From positions 2,604,001 to 2,668,000 of the forward strand of contig NZ_RCCA01000001.1 of assembly GCF_003663845.1 (NCBI RefSeq): a DNA stretch of 64,000 nt. Reading direction: 5' to 3'. The translations under genes were made by a program, and so were the position numbers. Below, in pieces: positions 59,120 through 64,000 of this stretch; within the stretch, counting starts at the first letter, position 1; each line of letters begins with the position of its first letter. The DNA comes from Chryseobacterium sp. 7 (lineage in GTDB: Bacteria > Bacteroidota > Bacteroidia > Flavobacteriales > Weeksellaceae). The notes below the pieces were generated by a model. That model worked only from the letters and a program-made list of their open reading frames with translations. It was not told the DNA's origin and made no database searches.

Positions 59120-59578
59120 CTATTGCAAATAAATCCCGAAATACCATGTCCAGGCGATTAAGATAATCTGCATGGGAATCCTTTGATTGTAAAGATATTT
59201 CATCCCCGGACCTGTATAATCGGCTTTAAAAATATTAATCTTTTTTCTGGAAGAATTGATATTGGCTATAAAAACCAACACATAAAAAATAATGAGCAAA
59301 ATGGCCGTCAGTTCCCGAATAGACGGAATCATAAGCCCAATTCCCGCAGCAATTTCCAGAACTCCCGTAAAGTATACCCAAAACATTTTTGCAGGCATAA
59401 AATCCGGGATCATCATGGCCATTCCTTTTTGAAATTTAAAATGAGAAAAGCCAGTAAATAGAATGAAAACAGCCATTCCCAAGTTTCCTGAAAATGTAAA
59501 ATCCGGTTTTCCCTGAAATAAAAAGGTTCCCAGCAAAGCCAGAATAAATGTTGCGAAAAGTATGACAAGTAATTTCAT
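59120..59578 (-). CDS. DoxX-like membrane protein
   Basis: 152 residues with four membrane helices. It has the DoxX/DoxD pattern of a short membrane oxidoreductase-like family: GFSHFKFQKGMAMMIPDFMP and FTGVLEIAAGIGLMIPSIR. Members of this family have been linked to thiosulfate:quinone oxidoreductase or redox balance, and most have unknown roles. It lies 100 bp downstream of two AHSA1-family genes on the same strand. Confidence 0.8.
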   Translation of the reverse strand: MKLLVILFATFILALLGTFLFQGKPDFTFSGNLGMAVFILFTGFSHFKFQKGMAMMIPDFMPAKMFWVYFTGVLEIAAGIGLMIPSIRELTAILLIIFYVLVFIANINSSRKKINIFKADYTGPGMKYLYNQRIPMQIILIAWTWYFGIYLQ

Positions 59579-59678
59579 TGTTAGGTGATAGATTTTAGGT
59601 GGAGGTAGCAGGGATTAGGATCAAGGCAGCAGTTCTGAACGTTAAACTTTAAACCCTAAACTTTGAACTTTTAATTCT

Positions 59679-60137
59679 TTACACAGAGCCAAGGCTTATT
59701 CCTTCTGCAAGACTTTTTACGACCATTAATCCTTTCGTAAATCCTGTATTGAGATGATCTTGCCATTCTTTTTCAACCTGAACTTCCGTATGGAGTTTTG
59801 TTTTTCCGTCGAAATCTATCAGGAAATATTTTTCAAAGCTGCCACTCCATTCCATTACTTCTTTGCTCTGGGTATCCTCATGACCTTCTTTATCTACCAT
59901 TCCCAGATGTTTGAAGACGATCTGATTAGGCTCATCCAGGCTGTCTATGGTTGAAACCATTCCTTCTCCCTGTGCATTCAGAAAATAGGTCTTGCCTCCT
60001 ACTTTCCAGTCGGATTTCATGACAGATCCTGCACCGAAATACTTGGTCCATTCACTATATGTTTCAGGATTCCAAAGGATGTCCCAGACTTTCTGCATGG
60101 GAGCATCAATTACTGTTTCATATGATAAGGTTTCCAT
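59679..60137 (-). CDS. SRPBCC/AHSA1-family protein
   Basis: 152 residues. The START-like fold begins YETVIDAPMQKVWDILWNPE and contains YSEWTKYF near residue 35. AHSA1-type proteins bind small hydrophobic ligands or stimulate Hsp90 in eukaryotes, but the bacterial role is unclear. It is 25 bp downstream of a closely similar paralogue (60163-60591), so the two arose by duplication and share a transcript. Confidence 0.82.
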   Translation of the reverse strand: METLSYETVIDAPMQKVWDILWNPETYSEWTKYFGAGSVMKSDWKVGGKTYFLNAQGEGMVSTIDSLDEPNQIVFKHLGMVDKEGHEDTQSKEVMEWSGSFEKYFLIDFDGKTKLHTEVQVEKEWQDHLNTGFTKGLMVVKSLAEGISLGSV

Positions 60138-60162
60138 TTTCTTATTTTTTTAGTGGAATTAT

Positions 60163-60591
60163 TTACAGTTGATTTTCCGAAAGGTGCTTCACAATTGACA
60201 TTGCTTTCGGAAATTTCTCTTCAAAGAATTCTTTGAACTCTGCAGGCGTCTGAACTTCTGCTTTCAATAAAGTTCCTTCCTCATTTTCCTCAAGAAAATA
60301 CGCTTCGGTAGCTTCTCCCCAGTCCTGAGGAACTTCAATGCCTTCATAAATTTCTCCCAGATGCAGAAATTTTATTTCTTCATAAGGAATCATTTTTTCT
60401 ACTTTGCTGTACATCCCGTTGTTTTTGGGATCAAGAAATCTGATAATATTGTTCTCTTCCAGGGTTCCTTCATAAAAAGAACCGTCTGTAAAAGCTGTTG
60501 TCCATTGTCTATAGGTAATGTCTCCCCAAAGGACACTCCATACTTTTTCAGGTTCGGCATTGATTTCTATTTCGTATGATAATTTTTCCAT
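60163..60591 (-). CDS. SRPBCC/AHSA1-family protein
   Basis: 142 residues. Opens YEIEINAEPEKVWSVLWGDI with YRQWTTAF, the same pattern as the next gene and as the 62899-63312 protein. Ligand unknown. Part of a run in which three START-like and two VOC proteins cluster, which is common in soil Flavobacteriia and suggests metabolite handling (inference). Confidence 0.82.
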   Translation of the reverse strand: MEKLSYEIEINAEPEKVWSVLWGDITYRQWTTAFTDGSFYEGTLEENNIIRFLDPKNNGMYSKVEKMIPYEEIKFLHLGEIYEGIEVPQDWGEATEAYFLEENEEGTLLKAEVQTPAEFKEFFEEKFPKAMSIVKHLSENQL

Positions 60592-60731
60592 ATATTTTTT
60601 TTAAGGTATTAGGTTGTAGATAATAGGTTGCAGGTGATAGTGTTTGAGACTTTGAGGATTAGAGAGTTTTAGAGTAAGGGAGTATTGAACTGCAATTTTC
60701 TAACTTCTTATTTCTAATTTCTAGCTTCTAT

Positions 60732-61571
60732 TTATCCTCCGACGAAATCACCTCCGTTAATGTGAATGATTTCTCCTGTGATATAACTTGCATCTTTGGA
60801 AGCGAGAAAAACATAGGCAGGAGCAACTTCTGATGGCTGCCCAGCACGTTTCAGCGGCGTATCTTTTCCAAATTTAGAAAGATCATCAAATGCTTCTTTT
60901 ACAAGAGGAGTCCAAATAGGTCCCGGCGCAATTCCGTTAACCAGAATCTTTTTTTCTGCAAGATTATCAGCCAAAGAACGGATAAAAGACAATACAGCTC
61001 CTTTGGTAGCCGCATAATCAATTAAATGATCACTTCCCCGATAGGCTGTTACAGATGTTGTACAGATAATCCTTCCTTCTTTTTCAATGAGCGGAAGAAA
61101 ATTTCTGGTGAAAGAAATCATAGAAATGATATTGGTATCAAATGTTTTCTGAATCTGCTCATCTGAGATTTTTTCCAGACTGCTTTTGGAAGTATGAATT
61201 CCTGCATTGTTGACAAGAATATCAATCTTTTTCCATGTTGCTTTAATCTTGTCTGCACATTTTGTTCTGAAAGCTTTTTTTGTAAGATCTCCTTTGATCA
61301 GCAGGCACTTTTGTCCTTCTTTTTCAACCAGCTTTTTAGTTTCTTTAGCGTCGTCATCACTTTCTTTATAAATGATGGCGATATCTGCTCCTTCTCTGGC
61401 AAAATGAACGGCAACAGCCTGTCCTATACCACTGTCTCCTCCGGAAATAACTGCTTTTTTTCCCTGAAGTTTTCGGCTTCCACGGTAATCATTCCGGATA
61501 ATTTCCGGAAACAGACCTTCTTTAGGGACTTTTGATTTAGAGTCTGATTTGTTCTGTGTTTTCATAGGCAA
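60732..61571 (-). CDS. Short-chain dehydrogenase with N-terminal extension (YhdF/YdaD-like)
   Basis: 279 residues. The first 35 residues are polar and end EIIRNDYRGSRKLQGKKA, typical of a subfamily of stress-induced SDRs. The Rossmann motif follows (SGGDSGIGQAV near 44), with NNAGIHTS, the catalytic Ser in CTTSVTAY and YAATKGA. The C-terminus HINGGDFVGG is characteristic. NAD(P)-dependent, substrate unknown; YdaD relatives are general-stress proteins. Confidence 0.87.
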   Translation of the reverse strand: MPMKTQNKSDSKSKVPKEGLFPEIIRNDYRGSRKLQGKKAVISGGDSGIGQAVAVHFAREGADIAIIYKESDDDAKETKKLVEKEGQKCLLIKGDLTKKAFRTKCADKIKATWKKIDILVNNAGIHTSKSSLEKISDEQIQKTFDTNIISMISFTRNFLPLIEKEGRIICTTSVTAYRGSDHLIDYAATKGAVLSFIRSLADNLAEKKILVNGIAPGPIWTPLVKEAFDDLSKFGKDTPLKRAGQPSEVAPAYVFLASKDASYITGEIIHINGGDFVGG

Positions 61572-61613
61572 ATCTTTTTCCCTAAATCATATCAAACAAT
61601 AAGCCGAAATGGA

Positions 61614-62480
61614 TTAAGAATTATAAGCGTCTTCCAAATCCTGTATAATAATTTTCTGCATTTTCATCATTGCCTGTACTACTTTGTAAGCTTTTTCACG
61701 ATCAGCATCGTTCATTAACTGAATGAGTCTTTTAGGCACAATCTGCCAGCTCATTCCGTATTTATCTTTCAGCCAGCCGCACATACTTTCTCTACCTCCA
61801 TCTGCTGTGAAAGTATTCCAGTAATGATCGGTCTGCTCCTGATCATCCGTCATTACTACTAATGAAATCCCTTCGTTAAAATCAAACTGATGATCATAAG
61901 AATTATCCATGCAGAACAGGCTGTAACTGTCAATCGTAAAATGAGCATGCTGAACATTTTCTCCCGGTTCAGGGCTGTTATGGCCTTCACTTCCTGCTCC
62001 ATAAGTTAATATATTTCCTATGTCTGAGTTGGGAAAAGTCTTTGTATAAAGTTCCATCGCTTCCTTTGCTTTTCCGTTATTCTGGTGAATAAACATCAAC
62101 GTAGGAATTATTTTCTGTTCGCTTGCTTTTTCTCCTAAAAACAACTGCCATGTTACACCGTATTTATCCTGAACCCATCCGTATTTCGGGCTCCAAGAGT
62201 AAGATCCCAGCTCCATTAAAGCCATTCCGCCCTCCAATAGCTGATCCCAATATTTTTGAACCTCTTCTTCAGTTTCACAAATAACCATGAAAGAAATGGA
62301 TGCATTTTTCTTGAACTGCGGACCTCCATTCAGAAGCATCAGTCTTTGGCCAAATAAGTCAACATTCATTACAACAGGGGTATCTGCTGTTATTTCACCT
62401 CCGAAAACTTTACAGTAAAATTCAGCAGACTGCTTAGCGTCTCCATCATACCAGAGACATGGGAAAATATCGTTATTCAT
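61614..62480 (-). CDS. Two-domain VOC-family (PhnB-like) protein
   Basis: 288 residues with two glyoxalase/VOC repeats: first IFPCLWYDGDAKQSAEFYCK with GGPQFKKNASISFMV, second KIIPTLMFIHQNNGKAKEAM with AHFTIDSYSLFCMDN. Each half carries the PhnB-type pattern (WGDKYG-like WVQDKYGVTWQLF and WLKDKYGMSWQIV). Metal-binding residues are not fully obvious, and many family members are non-enzymatic. Gene order suggests a shared transcript with the flanking SDR and START-like genes, although a 130-bp gap precedes it. Confidence 0.87.
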   Translation of the reverse strand: MNNDIFPCLWYDGDAKQSAEFYCKVFGGEITADTPVVMNVDLFGQRLMLLNGGPQFKKNASISFMVICETEEEVQKYWDQLLEGGMALMELGSYSWSPKYGWVQDKYGVTWQLFLGEKASEQKIIPTLMFIHQNNGKAKEAMELYTKTFPNSDIGNILTYGAGSEGHNSPEPGENVQHAHFTIDSYSLFCMDNSYDHQFDFNEGISLVVMTDDQEQTDHYWNTFTADGGRESMCGWLKDKYGMSWQIVPKRLIQLMNDADREKAYKVVQAMMKMQKIIIQDLEDAYNS

Positions 62481-62618
62481 AATTTTATATTTTAATAAGG
62501 GGACGAATTTATAATTTTAATTTCTCTATACAACAGCAAAACACATCTTATGCCTTTGCATTGAAACGATATTTTCCGTCTTAGTGCAAAGACACTGCAA
62601 AATATTCCAGTTGTATAT

Positions 62619-62861
62619 TTAGTATGCTTCTTTAAAGCATACCTGATTTTCTTTCATGTAATTCTTCAGTTTCATCATTGCATTTTTACCGAAACCATGA
62701 AGCTGCATGATTTCTTTCTCGGAATAATCTGAAAGTTTTTCCAAAGAATTTATTTTTTCTTTTACCAAGGCTCTTCTTGCGGATATTGCAAGAACCCCAT
62801 GAAGGAATTCTGCTTCCGAGTCATAATTAAAAGCATACATAGAATTTAAACTCTTTGACAT
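62619..62861 (-). CDS. Small helix-hairpin-helix protein (RNA polymerase alpha-CTD-like)
   Basis: About 80 residues. The ATG at 62861 (MSKSLNSMYAFNYDSEAEFL) is preferred because an upstream start at 62915 would overlap the previous gene. Residues about 28-70 (ISARRALVKEKINSLEKLSD, YSEKEIMQLHGFGKNAMMKL) resemble the C-terminal domain of RNA polymerase alpha, a helix-hairpin-helix DNA-binding fold. It could bind UP-element-like DNA or a regulator. The role is uncertain. Confidence 0.65.
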   Translation of the reverse strand: MSKSLNSMYAFNYDSEAEFLHGVLAISARRALVKEKINSLEKLSDYSEKEIMQLHGFGKNAMMKLKNYMKENQVCFKEAY

Positions 62862-62898
62862 GATAACTAGATTGATCATGGCTACAAAAAAAATATTG

Positions 62899-63312
62899 TT
62901 AATGATTCTCAACATACTTGTGGAAGTTGTTCAGAATAGCATACCAACCATCCCTCTGCATTTCCACAGAATTTTGTTTTTCCGGGTCGAAAATTTCAAT
63001 GACTTTCGTTGTAGTTTCGTCTATTTTGTCGAAAATAATTTCTACTTTCCGCCCGTCCTCCATGTGATATTTAATAATCTCATGAGGAATTATTTCATCA
63101 TATATGCCTTCAAAATCGAATCCGAAACTTTTGTCTTTCGCTTCCATTCTGTGTTTGAATTTGCCTCCTACCGTAAGATTATTTTCAGAACTAGGACACT
63201 GCCAGCTTTCATGGGCGAAATTCCATTTCGTGATGTGCTTTGGTTCATTGAAATAATTCCAAACCTTTTCCACCGGTGCTAAAATTGTAATGTCTATTTT
63301 AATTGGATCCAT
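62899..63312 (-). CDS. SRPBCC/AHSA1-family protein
   Basis: 137 residues. It opens ITILAPVEKVWNYFNEPKHI and TKWNFAHESWQCPSSEN, then GGKFKHRMEAKDKSFGFDFE. It is a typical AHSA1-like START protein. The end NNFHKYVENH agrees with a full-length domain. Together with the VOC gene at 63391 it could form a shared transcript with a gap of 78 bp. Ligand unknown. Confidence 0.85.
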   Translation of the reverse strand: MDPIKIDITILAPVEKVWNYFNEPKHITKWNFAHESWQCPSSENNLTVGGKFKHRMEAKDKSFGFDFEGIYDEIIPHEIIKYHMEDGRKVEIIFDKIDETTTKVIEIFDPEKQNSVEMQRDGWYAILNNFHKYVENH

Positions 63313-63390
63313 CGTTCTATTTTTTTAAAGGTTAAATAAAGAGCTGCCCAAAAATGGACATCTCTTTATTATCATTAGTTAAATATAAGA

Positions 63391-63822
63391 TTATTTTGCA
63401 TATTGTTCATTATAGTTCACCATCCAATGAACACCGTATTTGTCCTGAAAGCACCCAAAATAGTCTCCCCAGAACTGGTCTTCAATCGGCATTTCTACGT
63501 TTCCTCCAGCAGAAAGTTCTTTAAAAATTCTGTCTGCTTCGCTTCTGGAGTCAGGGAAAATGGAAACATAATTATTGTTTCCTACAGTAAGAGTCTGCCC
63601 AAAACCGGGTACAATATCGGATGCCATTAAAAGATCCCCTCCAACAGGCAAAGCAATGTGCATTACTCTGTTTTTTTCTTCTTCAGACAGGTTTTCTGTA
63701 CCGGGAGCATTTCCCATTTTATGAATTCCTCCAACGAATTCACCACCGAAAACAGTTTTATAAAAATTGAACGCTTCCTCAGCTGTTCCGTCGAAATTTA
63801 GGTATGGATTTAATTTAGCCAT
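63391..63822 (-). CDS. VOC-family (PhnB-like) protein
   Basis: 143 residues. A single VOC domain in the PhnB style: LNPYLNFDGTAEEAFNFYKT, VFGGEFVGGIHKMGN, then LLMASDIVPGFGQTL and a C-terminal WGDYFGCFQDKYGVHWMVNY. Members may bind a divalent metal or a small ligand, and several resemble glyoxalase-related resistance proteins, but function is unknown. It resembles the first half of 61614-62480. Confidence 0.87.
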   Translation of the reverse strand: MAKLNPYLNFDGTAEEAFNFYKTVFGGEFVGGIHKMGNAPGTENLSEEEKNRVMHIALPVGGDLLMASDIVPGFGQTLTVGNNNYVSIFPDSRSEADRIFKELSAGGNVEMPIEDQFWGDYFGCFQDKYGVHWMVNYNEQYAK

Positions 63823-63911
63823 GATTTTTAATTTTAAAGTTATTATTATAAGATATAGTTTCTACTGTTGATCCATTAAGGATTAATTAATTTAATATGA
63901 ATTAAAAACGC

Positions 63912-64000
63912 TTAATGGTTTAAAAATTTTTCTACTTCCCTGGCGGTAAAGTCTATTAATTCGGTATCTATACTACCGTCAAAATCAGGCATCATATAAG
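63912..64000 (-). CDS. C-terminal end of a gene running off the window
   Basis: The minus-strand frame at the window edge reads YMMPDFDGSIDTELIDFTAR then EVEKFLNH and stops at 63912. Only 28 residues are visible. A terminal amphipathic helix of the type EVEKFLN is common at the end of alpha/beta hydrolases, but the fragment is too short to assign. Confidence 0.5.
   Translation of the reverse strand, partial: YMMPDFDGSIDTELIDFTAREVEKFLNH

Overview
The window comes from a low-GC member of the Bacteroidota, most likely Chryseobacterium or a close relative in the Flavobacteriia. Three things point there. Promoters carry the Bacteroidota -7 element TAnnTTTG, for example at 3139-3146. Several gene starts are TTG. 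The gene content (surface proteins whose mature ends begin VGI-Q/N-T, fasciclin and ferritin-like envelope proteins, a LytTR two-component pair beside a DUF6268-like barrel, a DcaP-like porin, AHSA1/VOC clusters) is typical of that group. No plasmid, phage, CRISPR or rRNA genes are visible. One tRNA gene, tRNA-Arg(UCG), is present.

Layout. 1-5 kb: a secreted surface protein and a small helix-turn-helix (HTH) gene, an acyltransferase, a decayed AraC-type regulator, and a TetR/short-chain dehydrogenase pair with two near-identical palindromic operators. 5-9.5 kb: a minus-strand envelope-stress cluster (msrB, fasciclin, two ferritin-like proteins) beside a SigK/RskA-like sigma/anti-sigma pair. 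9.5-16 kb: a BamA/surface-antigen-like barrel, a six-repeat beta-flower protein, a membrane LuxR-type regulator, and a second surface-protein/HTH module.

16.6-23.6 kb: an AT-rich accessory island. On the right it is bounded by tRNA-Arg. On the left is a 12-nt copy of the tRNA 3' end next to a terminator hairpin. It holds a broken RelE/ParE-like toxin gene, a lipoprotein, and a tight operon of five genes: a HEPN-like protein with an R-x4-H motif, an AbiTii-domain protein with a hydrophobic C-terminus, and three further proteins each carrying one hydrophobic segment. This is the best candidate here for an undescribed anti-phage or conflict system.

23.7-46.4 kb is mostly core: a TPR/lipoprotein/outer-membrane-protein operon, a CocE/NonD hydrolase, an amino-acid permease, a transglutaminase-like protein, a duplicated DUF4377 lipoprotein, a band-7 protein, dGTPase, a methyltransferase, an Fpg/Nei-like glycosylase, the LytTR system with two pairs of 21-bp-spaced direct repeats in the divergent promoter region, a glycosyltransferase and an SMR transporter. 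46.4-54.8 kb holds three small genes missed by ordinary gene calling, a compact three-way-junction RNA candidate (47201-47266), an AAA ATPase with a YggS-like protein, gcvP, a porin and a DnaJ-domain protein. 54.8-64 kb has an ECF sigma operon, a prolyl-oligopeptidase-type peptidase and a long minus-strand run of AHSA1/SRPBCC, VOC, DoxX and short-chain dehydrogenase genes.

Intergenic DNA carries several dispersed repeat families (a GAGATTGCTTCACTTCG-like element, a CGCAGAT-type element, and two perfect GC-rich hairpins with 17-bp arms) that look like mobile or REP-like sequences. Family and domain names below were assigned by reading the sequence, without database searches.
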